This document shows, in pieces, positions 51,740 to 60,512 of a stretch of DNA of 64,000 nt. Numbering within the stretch: the stretch's first letter is position 1; each line of letters begins with the position of its first letter. Source of the DNA: Pseudomonadota bacterium (GTDB taxonomy: Bacteria > Pseudomonadota > Alphaproteobacteria > SP197). Position numbers and translations under genes: made by a program. The notes under the pieces are model-generated. The model ran no database searches. It saw nothing but the letters and a program-made list of their open reading frames with translations, and had not been told where the DNA came from. The stretch spans positions 42,209-106,208 of the forward strand of contig JBCCIS010000012.1 in NCBI GenBank assembly GCA_039028155.1, in the 5' to 3' direction.

Positions 51740-51907
51740 TCAGGATAGGTCGGCGTGGGCGGGGAGGCAAAAGGCACGAGCGGCTCTCATCCGCTCGGCT
51801 GAGTTGGCGCCGCCGCCGAGCGGCGTGAAGGAGCGCGCCTGTAATTCGCGGACGGTATCCAGGTCGCCGGCCGTGATGGGCCTCAACGTGATGCCCGCGA
51901 CCGCCAT
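51740..51907 (-). pseudogene. Truncated GNAT-like fragment downstream of purD
   Basis: ATG at 51907, 4 bases after the purD stop, opens a 55-codon frame beginning MAVAGITLRPITAGDLDTVR, the typical N-terminal strand and helix of a GNAT acetyltransferase, then ELQARSFTPLGGGANSAERM and a TGA. The acetyl-CoA-binding core is absent, so it is either the remnant of a decayed acetyltransferase or a tiny coupled ORF. No restarted frame further on was recognised. Confidence 0.45.
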
Positions 51908-51911
51908 CGCC

Positions 51912-53177
51912 TCACACCGCGCGCCAGCCGATATCGCGGCGGCAGAAACCGCCCGGCCAGTCGATCAGGTCGACCGCCTGATAGGCGCGTTCCTTAGCCG
52001 CGGCGATGGTGTCGCCCAGCGCCGTGACGCCCAGAACCCGGCCGCCGCTGGCGCGCCACTGGTCGCCGTCGCGCTTGCTGCCGGCATGGAAAACCATCAC
52101 GTCGTCGAGCCCGCCGGCCGCCTCCAAGCCCTTGATCGGGCTGCCTTTTTCATAAGATCCCGGATAGCCGTTGGTGGCCATGACCACGGTCAGCGCGGCC
52201 TTGTCCCACCATCTGAGATCAACATGGTTCAGCTCGCCCTCGGTCGCGGCGAGCAGCGCCGGCACGATGTCGGACTTCAGCCGCATGAGGAGCGCCTGGC
52301 ATTCCGGATCGCCGAAGCGCACGTTGTATTCCAAAAGCTTCGGGCCGTCGGATGTCAACATCAGGCCGCCATAGAGAACGCCTTGGAACGGCGCGCCGTC
52401 GGCCGCCATGGTCTTCAGCGTCGGTTGAACGAAACGCTCCATGACCTCCTGATGCACGGCATCGCTAACGACGGGGGCTGGCGAATAGGCGCCCATGCCG
52501 CCGGTGTTCGGCCCGCTGTCGCCGTCGCCGGCGCGTTTGTGGTCCTGGCTGGTCGCCAGCGGTACGACGTTCTCGCCGTCGCTCAGCACATGGAAGCTGG
52601 CCTCTTCGCCATCCAGAAACTCCTCGATCACGACGCTGGCACCGGCCTCGCCGAAAACTTTCTCGTCGATCGCCGCCTCGACCGCTTCGATCGCCTCGGC
52701 CACTGTCATGGCGACGGTGACGCCCTTGCCGGCCGCCAGTCCGTCGGCCTTGACGACAATCGGCGCGCCGAGCTTTTCGATATAGGCTTTGGCCGGCGCT
52801 GTTTGGTCGAAGCGCTGCCAGCGCGCGGTCGGCACGCCGGCGCGGTCCAGCACGTCCTTGGTGAAGGCCTTGCTGCCCTCAAGCTGGGCTGCCGCGGCGC
52901 CGGGTCCGAAACAGGCGATGCCGGCATCCCTCAGCGCGTCGGCGACGCCGGCGACCAAGGGCGCCTCGGGCCCGGGTACGACCAGGTCTATCCCATTCTC
53001 TGCCGCGAACCCGACGATGCCGGCGATGTCCCCAACGCCGACGGCGACCGGGGTGGCGAGCTGGGCGATGGCGTCGCTGCCGGGCGCGCAAAAGACCTGA
53101 TCGACCATGCTCGAATTGGCGATCGCCCAACACAGCGCGTGCTCACGCCCGCCGCCACCCAACACAAGAACCTTCAT
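51912..53177 (-). CDS. purD: Phosphoribosylamine-glycine ligase
   Basis: The 421-residue ATP-grasp enzyme of purine synthesis joins phosphoribosylamine and glycine to form GAR. MKVLVLGGGGREHALCWAI begins the N-domain, VVPGPEAPLVAGVADALRDAG follows, then the ATP-grasp KADGLAAGKGVTVAM and VRFGDPECQALLMRLKSDI near the end. The start at 53177 is clear. It lies divergent from xseA, with the palindrome at 53217-53279 in the shared 157-base region. Confidence 0.95.
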   Translation of the reverse strand: MKVLVLGGGGREHALCWAIANSSMVDQVFCAPGSDAIAQLATPVAVGVGDIAGIVGFAAENGIDLVVPGPEAPLVAGVADALRDAGIACFGPGAAAAQLEGSKAFTKDVLDRAGVPTARWQRFDQTAPAKAYIEKLGAPIVVKADGLAAGKGVTVAMTVAEAIEAVEAAIDEKVFGEAGASVVIEEFLDGEEASFHVLSDGENVVPLATSQDHKRAGDGDSGPNTGGMGAYSPAPVVSDAVHQEVMERFVQPTLKTMAADGAPFQGVLYGGLMLTSDGPKLLEYNVRFGDPECQALLMRLKSDIVPALLAATEGELNHVDLRWWDKAALTVVMATNGYPGSYEKGSPIKGLEAAGGLDDVMVFHAGSKRDGDQWRASGGRVLGVTALGDTIAAAKERAYQAVDLIDWPGGFCRRDIGWRAV

Positions 53178-53216
53178 GCTCGCTCCTTTGTTGCTTGCAG
53201 CAGGCCGTCTTAGCCG

Positions 53217-53279
53217 GCCCACTCCCCCGCCCGGCCACCCATGGCAGCATCCTCGGGGTGGCCGGGCGGGGGAGTGGGC
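53217..53279. repeat. 24-bp-arm palindrome with conserved loop (copy 2, inverted)
   Basis: Perfect 24-base arms at 53217-53240 and 53256-53279 contain CCCACTCCCCCGCCC and its complement, around the 15-base loop ATGGCAGCATCCTCG, the exact reverse complement of the loop of the copy at 45763-45825. It lies between the divergent starts of purD and xseA. Confidence 0.9.
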
Positions 53280-53334
53280 TGGTGCCGCAGCGGACAGACC
53301 AACCCCGCTTGCTGGGTTGCGGCGGTCTTGTATC

Positions 53335-54840
53335 ATGGCCGCCGCCATGGACCCAGATGCCGACGGCCAGCCGGCCAACAATATCCCCGAGTTTTCGGTT
53401 TCCGAGATCAGCCAGGCGGTCAAGCGCACCATCGAAGGCGCGTTTGATCGGGTGCGGGTGCGCGGTGAGATTTCGCGCGTGACGACGGCGGCGTCCGGCC
53501 ACATGTATCTGTCGCTGAAGGACGACAAGGCCGTCCTGGATTCGGTCTGCTGGCGCAACACCGCCAACCAGCTGCGCCACCGCCCCGAACAGGGGCTGGA
53601 GATGGTGGCGACCGGCCGGCTGACGACCTATGCCGGGCGCTCCAGCTATCAGCTGATCATCGAAAGCATCGAGCCCGCGGGCGTCGGCGCGCTGATGGCG
53701 CTCCTGGAGGAACGCCGCAAGAAGCTTGGCGCCGAAGGGCTGTTCGACGACGCCCGCAAACAACCGATTCCCTGGCTGCCCGACGTGATTGGCGTCGTGA
53801 CGTCGCCGACCGGTGCCGTCATCCGCGACATCATGCACCGGCTGCGCGATCGTTTCCCCCGCCATGTGCTGCTGTGGCCGGTCATGGTGCAGGGCGACGG
53901 CGCCGCCGAGCAGGTCGCCGCTGCGATCGAAGGGTTCAACCGGCTGGCCGAGGCCGGTCCGGTCCCGCGCCCTGACGTCTTGATCGTCGCGCGTGGCGGC
54001 GGCAGTGTCGAGGATCTGTGGGCCTTCAACGAAGAGATTGTCGTGCGCGCCGCGGCTGGGTCGACGATCCCGCTGATCTCGGCGATCGGGCATGAGACCG
54101 ACACGACGCTGATCGACTTCGCCGCCGACCGGCGGGCGCCGACGCCGACCGCGGCCGCGGAGATGGCGGTGCCGGTGCGCGCGGAACTGGAAGTCCAGGT
54201 GCTTGATGCCGAGCAGCGCATGGTCGGCGCCGCGCAGCGCCAACTCGACCGGGGCCGCGGTGATCTGCGCGGTCTGGCGCGCGGCCTGCCCGATCCCGTT
54301 CGGCTGGTCGAAACGGCGGCGCAGGACCTCGACAACGCGACGGAATCCCTGCGCCGTGTCGCGACCGTCTTTCTCGGCGAGCGCCGTCATGGTCTGCGCG
54401 ACCTCGCCGAACGCCTGCGTCACCCCCGCGAGCTTCTGGCCGATAAACGCGGCGCGCTTGCCAAAGCGTCTGCCGGCCTGCGCCTCAAGGGTCTGACCGA
54501 CAGGCTCGACCAGCAGCGCGAGCAGGTGATAAGGCGAACACGCGATCTCGATCAAACGGTGTCGCGCCAGCTTGAGGATCGCGGCCGCCACGTCGCCAAC
54601 CTGGGCAAGCTGCTTGAGAGCTACAGCTATGAGCAGACCTTAAGTCGGGGCTTTGCCGTGGTCCTCGATGAGCGCGGCGAGGTCCTGTCGCGCGCCGCCG
54701 CCATCAAGCCGGGCATGGCGTTGACCCTGAAGCTCCAGGACGGCGAACGCCAAGCGGTTGCCGATGGCGACCCGCCGCCCGCCAAGCCTCGTACGAAATC
54801 GAAAAAGAAGAGCAGCGACGACCAGGGCGCGCTGTTCTAA
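53335..54840 (+). CDS. xseA: Exodeoxyribonuclease VII large subunit
   Basis: The 501-residue protein has the N-terminal OB fold (EFSVSEISQAVKRTIEGAFD, RVRGEISRVTTAASGHMYLSLKD) and the catalytic domain (IGVVTSPTGAVIRDIMHRL, RGGGSVEDLWAFNEE, SAIGHETDTTLIDFAADRRAPTPTAAAE), followed by a long coiled-coil region of arginine-rich repeats (about 270-440) needed to bind XseB. It degrades single-stranded DNA. ATG 53335 or 53347 may be the start. Its TAA stop overlaps lpxK's TAG stop (CTAA). Confidence 0.95.
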   Translation: MAAAMDPDADGQPANNIPEFSVSEISQAVKRTIEGAFDRVRVRGEISRVTTAASGHMYLSLKDDKAVLDSVCWRNTANQLRHRPEQGLEMVATGRLTTYAGRSSYQLIIESIEPAGVGALMALLEERRKKLGAEGLFDDARKQPIPWLPDVIGVVTSPTGAVIRDIMHRLRDRFPRHVLLWPVMVQGDGAAEQVAAAIEGFNRLAEAGPVPRPDVLIVARGGGSVEDLWAFNEEIVVRAAAGSTIPLISAIGHETDTTLIDFAADRRAPTPTAAAEMAVPVRAELEVQVLDAEQRMVGAAQRQLDRGRGDLRGLARGLPDPVRLVETAAQDLDNATESLRRVATVFLGERRHGLRDLAERLRHPRELLADKRGALAKASAGLRLKGLTDRLDQQREQVIRRTRDLDQTVSRQLEDRGRHVANLGKLLESYSYEQTLSRGFAVVLDERGEVLSRAAAIKPGMALTLKLQDGERQAVADGDPPPAKPRTKSKKKSSDDQGALF

Positions 54841-55832
54841 AGCGCTTGCTCCGGCGTCTTGTTCACGAAGTTTTTCAACAGCGCGTCGAGCGCGTCGGGG
54901 TCGCGGAAAACCAGGTTGACGCGCACGGGGCGGGCCATAAGGCGGGCTTCGTCGGGCAGGCGCACCCAGTCCTTTTCCGTTGTCACCAATTCGCCCCCGG
55001 CGCGGCTGGCGCGTTCGGCGAGATCCATGACGTCGAGCGGCTGGTAGCGGTGGTGGTCGGCGAAACTCTTGGTGCCGACGACATGGGCGCCCAGGCTCGT
55101 CAGTGTTTCGAAGAACTTGGCCGGCCGTCCGATGCCGGCGAAGGCGAAGACCGCCTGTCCTTCCAGCACCAGCGCCTCAAGCTGCGGCTCGATGGCCGCT
55201 TCCAGGACGGCGAGCCCATGGTTCTTGAGCGCTGGGCCGAACCCATAGCGGTCCTCGCCGACGATGACGACCGCCTGTGCACGGCCCAGCCCGCGGGCCA
55301 CCGGTTCGCGCAAGGGGCCGGCCGGTAGCAGGTGCCCGTTGCCAAATCCATAGGAGCCGTCGATCACGATGATGGAGAGGTCCTTGGCGAGCGACGGGTT
55401 CTGGAAACCATCGTCCATGACGATGATGTCGGCGCCGGCTTCCACCGCCTGCCTGGCACCGGCAACACGGTCGCGGGCGACCCAGACCGGCGCATGCCCG
55501 GCCAGCACCAGCGCCTCGTCGCCGACATCGATGGCCGTGTCGCTTCTGGCATCGACCCGATGGGGACCGGCGCGGCGCCCGCCATAGCCGCGGGTCAGGA
55601 AATGAGACTTCGCGCCCAGGCGGCTCAGCTGCCGGGCGATGGTGATCGCCGTGGGCGTCTTGCCGGCGCCGCCCGCGACCAGGTTTCCGATACAGACGAC
55701 CGGCACCGGCGCCTTCGCGCCCTGGCCGGATGAGGCCTGGCGCCACCATGCCAGCGCGCCGTAGCACCACGCCACCGGCGCCAGAAGGGTCGGGATCAGG
55801 CCGCGCCTCGACCAGAACTCAGGGGTCTGCAT
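54837..55832 (-). CDS. lpxK: Tetraacyldisaccharide 4'-kinase
   Basis: The 331-residue kinase adds the 4'-phosphate to lipid A precursor on the cytoplasmic face of the inner membrane. An N-terminal membrane-associating helix (GLIPTLLAPVAWCYGALAWW) is followed by the P-loop-like VCIGNLVAGGAGKTPTA (residues 47-62), then DDGFQNPSLAKDLSIIVID, VTTEKDWVRLP and the C-terminal domain. The start at 55832 overlaps waaA by 14 bases. Confidence 0.94.
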   Translation of the reverse strand: MQTPEFWSRRGLIPTLLAPVAWCYGALAWWRQASSGQGAKAPVPVVCIGNLVAGGAGKTPTAITIARQLSRLGAKSHFLTRGYGGRRAGPHRVDARSDTAIDVGDEALVLAGHAPVWVARDRVAGARQAVEAGADIIVMDDGFQNPSLAKDLSIIVIDGSYGFGNGHLLPAGPLREPVARGLGRAQAVVIVGEDRYGFGPALKNHGLAVLEAAIEPQLEALVLEGQAVFAFAGIGRPAKFFETLTSLGAHVVGTKSFADHHRYQPLDVMDLAERASRAGGELVTTEKDWVRLPDEARLMARPVRVNLVFRDPDALDALLKNFVNKTPEQAL

Positions 55833-57102
55833 GACCCAAGGCGTCGGTAATCGGTTGCAGCGATTCCTCGACGCGGTCCAAGACGCCGTTGGCGTCACGT
55901 TCGGCGATGGCCAGGGCGGCTTCGCCCATGGCCTGGCGGCTGTCGGGATTGGCGAAAAGGTCGGCGACGGCGTCGACCAGACCGGCTTCGTCGGCAACCT
56001 CGATGGCGCCGCCGCCGACCGTCAGCGCCGCGGCCGCGTCAACGAAGTTGGTCATGCCCGGTCCGAACACGATGGCCCGGCCCAGACGCGCGGGTTCGCG
56101 CGGGTTGTGGCCGCCGTCGTGCAGCAGCGATTTGCCGATGAAGACGATGGGCCCAAGCTGCAGGTAGAGCCCCATCTCACCCATCGTATCGCCCAGGATG
56201 ACGTCGCAATTGTTGTCCGGCATGACGCCCGAACTGCGCCGCACGACCTTCGCGCCGGACGCTTCGAGGTCGCGGGCGACGTCGTCGCCGCGGACGGGAT
56301 GGCGCGGCACGATGACGGTCAGCAGACCCGGCAGCTTGGCGGCAAGTTCTTGATGGACCCGCCATGCCAGCGCTTCCTCGCCCTCATGGGTGCTGGCGGC
56401 GATCCATACCGGGCGCTCGCCGATGGCCGCGTTCAGATCGTGCAGCGCGACGGGGTCCGCTTCCGGCAGCGCGGCGACCGCTTTCAGATCGCCGGCGAAA
56501 TGAGCCTGCTTGGCGCCCAGCTCGGCGAAGCGCTGGGCATCGGTCTCGGTCTGGGCCAGGCAGACCTTGAAGCCGCCGACCAGGCCCTTGACCGTCTCCA
56601 GGAGGTAGCGCCACCGCGCGAACGATCCCGCCGACATGCGGCCGTTGACGAGAGCGCGGGGAATGCCGCGCCGGTCGAGCGCAGCCAAGAGGTTCGGCCA
56701 CAATTCCGATTCGACCCACAGCGCCGCATCCGGCTGCCAGTGGTCGAGGAAGCGTTTGACGGCGCCGGGTGTGTCGACTGGCACAAACTGATGAATGGCG
56801 TGCGGCGGCAGACGTTCGGCGAGGATCTCCGCCGACGTCACCGTGCCGGTGGTGACAAGCACGTTCAGGCTTTCATGCCGGCTGGTCAGACGCTCGATCA
56901 GCGGCAGCACTGACAGGGACTCGCCAACACTCGCCGCATGCACCCACAGCAACGGGCCGTCGGGACGTGGCAAGCCGGGATGGCCGAACCGCTCGCCGAA
57001 ACGCACCGTCGATTCCTTGCCCCGCGACAAGCGCCGCTTCAGCAGCATCGGCATGAACGGCTCGATGACCCAGGCGGTTGAACGATAGAGCGCCAGGCTC
57101 AT
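55819..57102 (-). CDS. waaA: 3-deoxy-D-manno-octulosonic acid transferase
   Basis: The 427-residue GT-B glycosyltransferase adds Kdo to lipid IVA. N-terminal region LSRGKESTVRFGERFGHPG-like RGKESTVRFGERFGHP and WVHAASVGESLSVLPLIERL are family hallmarks, then WVESELWPNLL, AASTHEGEEAL and FIGKSLLHDGGHNPREPARLG. It is complete. It overlaps lpxK downstream by 14 bases and the DUF374 gene upstream by four (ATGA), so they form one operon. Confidence 0.94.
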   Translation of the reverse strand: MSLALYRSTAWVIEPFMPMLLKRRLSRGKESTVRFGERFGHPGLPRPDGPLLWVHAASVGESLSVLPLIERLTSRHESLNVLVTTGTVTSAEILAERLPPHAIHQFVPVDTPGAVKRFLDHWQPDAALWVESELWPNLLAALDRRGIPRALVNGRMSAGSFARWRYLLETVKGLVGGFKVCLAQTETDAQRFAELGAKQAHFAGDLKAVAALPEADPVALHDLNAAIGERPVWIAASTHEGEEALAWRVHQELAAKLPGLLTVIVPRHPVRGDDVARDLEASGAKVVRRSSGVMPDNNCDVILGDTMGEMGLYLQLGPIVFIGKSLLHDGGHNPREPARLGRAIVFGPGMTNFVDAAAALTVGGGAIEVADEAGLVDAVADLFANPDSRQAMGEAALAIAERDANGVLDRVEESLQPITDALGHADP

Positions 57103-57806
57103 GATCCCGCCGCTCCCGCCGGCTCCATGTTGGCAGGCATGATCGTGTCGACGCCCATCATGGCGTCGGCGCGCGCCGTTAATTCGTTCATCTGTGTCTC
57201 GATGAGCAATCGTGCGGATTCGCTGTCGGCGTCACGTGCGATTTCGATGGGGGCGCCGACCAGGAAGACACCGCGCGTAAAGGGCAGCGGCAGCACGAAA
57301 CGATCCCACGATCCGAAGACAACGCGCCAACGCGCCGCGTATGTTGCCGGCAGGATCGGCACGCCGGAGAGTTTGGCGATATCGGCGATGGCGCCGGTAC
57401 AGCGCATTCGCGGCCCGCGCGGCCCATCCGGCGTGATGCCGACACAGATGCCGTCCTTCAACGCCGCCAACACGTTGCGCAAGGCCGCGGTGCCGCCGCG
57501 TTTGGTCGAACCCTGTATGCAGCCGATGTCGAAATGCCTGATGGCATCGGCGATCAAGACACCGTCGCCATGATGGGAGATCAGCATTTTGACCGGCATC
57601 GCCTTGGGCCATTGTGGCGGCATCATCAGCATGCGACCGTGCCAAAAGGCGATGATAAGCGGGCGGGTGTTACCTGGCAGAATTTCGTCGCCGCCGATCA
57701 TTCGCCATCGACCGGTCCATCGGACAAGGCGCATGTACTGCGCGGCGAGAGTCGACAGCGTGCGCTGCACAGCCTGCTTTTTCAGGGCGGTCTTCAAGAA
57801 CGCCAT
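57099..57806 (-). CDS. DUF374-type lysophospholipid acyltransferase-like protein
   Basis: A 235-residue DUF374 protein related to PlsC/lipid A acyltransferases. IIAFWHGRMLMMPPQWPKAM (the H-x-(R)-M site, near residues 51-70), LISHHGDGVLIADAIRHF, GSTKRGGTAALRNVL and GITPDGPRGPRMRC are characteristic. It may acylate a lysolipid or lipid A at the membrane. In alphaproteobacteria it usually stands next to waaA, as here. Confidence 0.87.
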   Translation of the reverse strand: MAFLKTALKKQAVQRTLSTLAAQYMRLVRWTGRWRMIGGDEILPGNTRPLIIAFWHGRMLMMPPQWPKAMPVKMLISHHGDGVLIADAIRHFDIGCIQGSTKRGGTAALRNVLAALKDGICVGITPDGPRGPRMRCTGAIADIAKLSGVPILPATYAARWRVVFGSWDRFVLPLPFTRGVFLVGAPIEIARDADSESARLLIETQMNELTARADAMMGVDTIMPANMEPAGAAGS

Positions 57807-57813
57807 CGCCCGC

Positions 57814-59613
57814 TTACTCGCCGGCGGCGACGGCCGCTGAATCCGGTTCGTCGATCACCTGCAGCGCGTACATCTGCGCGTAGGCGCCGCGCCTTGCCAG
57901 CAACTCGGCGTGACTGCCGGCCTCGACGACATGGCCTTGGTCCAGCACGTAGATGGTATCGGCATCGGCGACGGTGGAGAGGCGGTGGGCGACGACCACG
58001 GTCGTGCGGCCCTCGGCGAGCCGTGCCAGCGCCTGCTGCACGTCGCGTTCCGACTGGCTATCCAGCGCGCTGGTCGCTTCGTCGAGCAACAGGATGGGCG
58101 CGTCGCGCAAGATGGCCCGCGCGATCGACAGGCGCTGGCGCTGACCGCCTGAAAGCTTCAGGCCGGACTCGCCGACAACGGTGTCGTAGCCATCCGGCAA
58201 CGCCATGATGAAATCGTGGGCCGCAGCATCGCGCGAGGCGGTCTCGATCTCCTGATCGCTCGCATCCGGCCGGCCATAGGCAATGTTCGCGCGCACCGTG
58301 TCGTTGAACAGCGCGACCTCCTGGCTGACCAGTGCGATGTTGCGGCGCAGGCTGGCGATCGTGACATCGCGCACGTCGACGCCATCGACGGTCACCGCGC
58401 CGTCGCCGACTTCGTAAAAGCGCGGGATCAAATTTAACATCGTCGACTTACCGGCGCCGGAAGCACCGACCAGAGCCGCCGTCGTGCCGGCGGGCACCTC
58501 GATCGTGACGCCATGGAGCGCCGGTGCCTCGCCATAGGCAAAGTGCACGTTCTCCAAGCGAATGGCGCCGTCGGCTATGGCCAGATCGACTGCGTCGTCG
58601 CGGTCGCGGATTGTTGGCTCGACATCGATCAGGGCGAACACCCGCTGACCCGCCGCCAGGCCTTCCTGCAGATTGTTGTTCAGCTTGGCCAGGTTCTTCA
58701 TCGGCTGATAGGCGAGTAACAACGCGGTCATGAACGAGAAGAACGCACCGGTCGTCGTTGTGCCTTCGATGACTTGGCTGCCGCCATAAAGAACGATCAC
58801 CGCGACCGCGCAGCCGCCCAGGATTTCCATGATCGGACTGACCACCGCCTTCGCGCGCATGGTTTTGAAGATGCGCAGGAACAGCTCGTCGATACGCTCG
58901 CGGGCCCGTTCGGTCTCGTGATCTTCCTGGCCATAGGCCTTGATGAAACGGATGCCGCGGAACGTCTCCGACATGAATGCGGTGACCTGCTCCAGCTCGG
59001 CCCAGGCGCGGCTGGCGCGTTTGCGGACCTTGCGGCCGATCAAGATTGTCGGCAGTGCGGCGAGCGGGAAGACAAAGAACGAGACGATCGCCATCAACCA
59101 GTCCTGGTAGAACATGACCGCGATTAGGAAGACCAGCGTCATGAAGTCCTTGGCGAGGCCGGTCAGCGTTTTGGAGACGGCATCGCGCATCAGATCGACG
59201 TTGTTCATACACCCGGCGATCAGTTCGCCGGTCGACTTGTCCTGGAAAAACGCGAGGTCGGCGTGGATCAGGCTTTGATAAACGCGCTGGCGGATGTCGG
59301 CGACAATGCGCATAGAAACCCGCGACATGATGACATTCTGACCGTAATCGGCCATGCCTTTCAGCGCGAACACCACCAGCATCGCAATGGTGATCGTCAT
59401 CAGACTGGACTCATCCTTGCTGATGAAGATGTCGTCCAGGATCGGCTGCACCAGATAGGCATAGGCCGCCGTTGTCGCGGCGACGACCGCCATGAACACG
59501 CCGGCCAGCAGCATCTTCGGCAGGTAGCGCAGAATGTGCTCGCGCAGCAGCCGGCGCACGATGATCTGGGTCGGGGTATGGGTCGGCGCTGGCGCCGGGG
59601 TTTGAAGCGTCAC
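57814..59613 (-). CDS. MsbA-like ABC exporter (ATP-binding and permease)
   Basis: The 599-residue half-transporter has an N-terminal permease of six helices (about 25-310: LLAGVFMAVVAATTAAYAYL and AVMFYQDWLMAIVSFFVFPL are two) and a C-terminal ATPase with Walker A GASGAGKST near 380, LSGGQRQR signature, and LLLDEATSALDSQSE Walker B/D-loop. The organisation and location between DUF374 and cysQ suggest flipping of lipid A precursors or another lipid. The start is GTG at 59613. MsbA is inferred from context. Confidence 0.9.
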   Translation of the reverse strand: MTLQTPAPAPTHTPTQIIVRRLLREHILRYLPKMLLAGVFMAVVAATTAAYAYLVQPILDDIFISKDESSLMTITIAMLVVFALKGMADYGQNVIMSRVSMRIVADIRQRVYQSLIHADLAFFQDKSTGELIAGCMNNVDLMRDAVSKTLTGLAKDFMTLVFLIAVMFYQDWLMAIVSFFVFPLAALPTILIGRKVRKRASRAWAELEQVTAFMSETFRGIRFIKAYGQEDHETERARERIDELFLRIFKTMRAKAVVSPIMEILGGCAVAVIVLYGGSQVIEGTTTTGAFFSFMTALLLAYQPMKNLAKLNNNLQEGLAAGQRVFALIDVEPTIRDRDDAVDLAIADGAIRLENVHFAYGEAPALHGVTIEVPAGTTAALVGASGAGKSTMLNLIPRFYEVGDGAVTVDGVDVRDVTIASLRRNIALVSQEVALFNDTVRANIAYGRPDASDQEIETASRDAAAHDFIMALPDGYDTVVGESGLKLSGGQRQRLSIARAILRDAPILLLDEATSALDSQSERDVQQALARLAEGRTTVVVAHRLSTVADADTIYVLDQGHVVEAGSHAELLARRGAYAQMYALQVIDEPDSAAVAAGE

Positions 59614-59708
59614 GTTTGGGGCCCACCAGGGAACCGGATTTCAGGGTAACTAACTATCACACAAGCGGATTTGGCACCAATGGACGGTATTGCCCGCCGT
59701 CCCGCCGT

Positions 59709-60512
59709 CTACCAGTCGATGCCGGCAATGACCTCGCGCAGGGCGTCGTGCATGGCCGGTCCCGCCGCCAGCACGGAAGGATGGCGCGCCCGCCGCGAGT
59801 TATAGGTGAACGCGCCGCCTTCGACGTCGCTCAAGCGGCCGCCGGCTTCCTGTACGATCAGATCGGCGGCGGCCAGATCCCAGTCGCTCTTGGCGCCCAG
59901 CGAGAAAGTCGCGTCGAAACGCCCGGCCGCGACCAGCGAGATGCGGAAGGCGATCGAGTTCACGATGTCATAGGTCACCGGCTTGTCGGCCATGCGCTGG
60001 ATCGCGCGCAGCACCGTGCGCGAGCTGGCCAGGATATGGGCGTCATCGAAAGTGTCGCGCGCGGACACCGAAATCGCCTCGCCGTTAAGGCGCGCGCCGC
60101 CGCCCTCGATGGCATCGAACAGCTCGTCGGTCGCCGGGTTGAACACGGCGGCGGCCCGTGGCCGGCCCTGGTCGACCATGGCGGCGGCGATGGTGAACTC
60201 CGCCCGGCCCTCGATGAAGGCGCGGGTGCCGTCGATCGGATCGACGATCCACAAACGCGCGCAGTCCAGCCGCTCGTCGTTATCCTCGGTTTCCTCACTC
60301 AGCCAACCATAGGCCGGCTGCGCCTCGCGCAGGCGTTGGAACAGCATTTTGTTGACCGCGATGTCGGCTTCGGTGACCGGGTCGTCCTCGCCCTTGGTCC
60401 AGGTCTTCACGTCGGTCCGGAAGTGCCGCATCGCCAACGTGCCGGCCTCGCGCACCGCGTCAATCAGCAGATCGAGGTCGTCTCGTGCCGTGGCTGAGGC
60501 CATCGCGTTCAT
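59709..60512 (-). CDS. cysQ: 3'(2'),5'-bisphosphate nucleotidase CysQ/inositol phosphatase family
   Basis: A 267-residue Mg-dependent phosphatase. The metal site motifs are DPVTEADIAVNKML (about 43-56), LSEETEDNDE (Glu), RLWIVDPIDGTRAFIEG (the D-P-x-D-G-T motif, about 86-102) and SDWDLAAADLIVQEAGG. CysQ removes PAP produced in sulfate assimilation; related monophosphatases are possible. It overlaps pmbA by four bases, as is common in this class. Confidence 0.88.
   Translation of the reverse strand: MNAMASATARDDLDLLIDAVREAGTLAMRHFRTDVKTWTKGEDDPVTEADIAVNKMLFQRLREAQPAYGWLSEETEDNDERLDCARLWIVDPIDGTRAFIEGRAEFTIAAAMVDQGRPRAAAVFNPATDELFDAIEGGGARLNGEAISVSARDTFDDAHILASSRTVLRAIQRMADKPVTYDIVNSIAFRISLVAAGRFDATFSLGAKSDWDLAAADLIVQEAGGRLSDVEGGAFTYNSRRARHPSVLAAGPAMHDALREVIAGIDW

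Noticed and set aside
53143..54591. 482-codon minus-strand frame opposite xseA
   Set aside because: xseA is well conserved on the plus strand; the antisense frame shows no recognisable domain.
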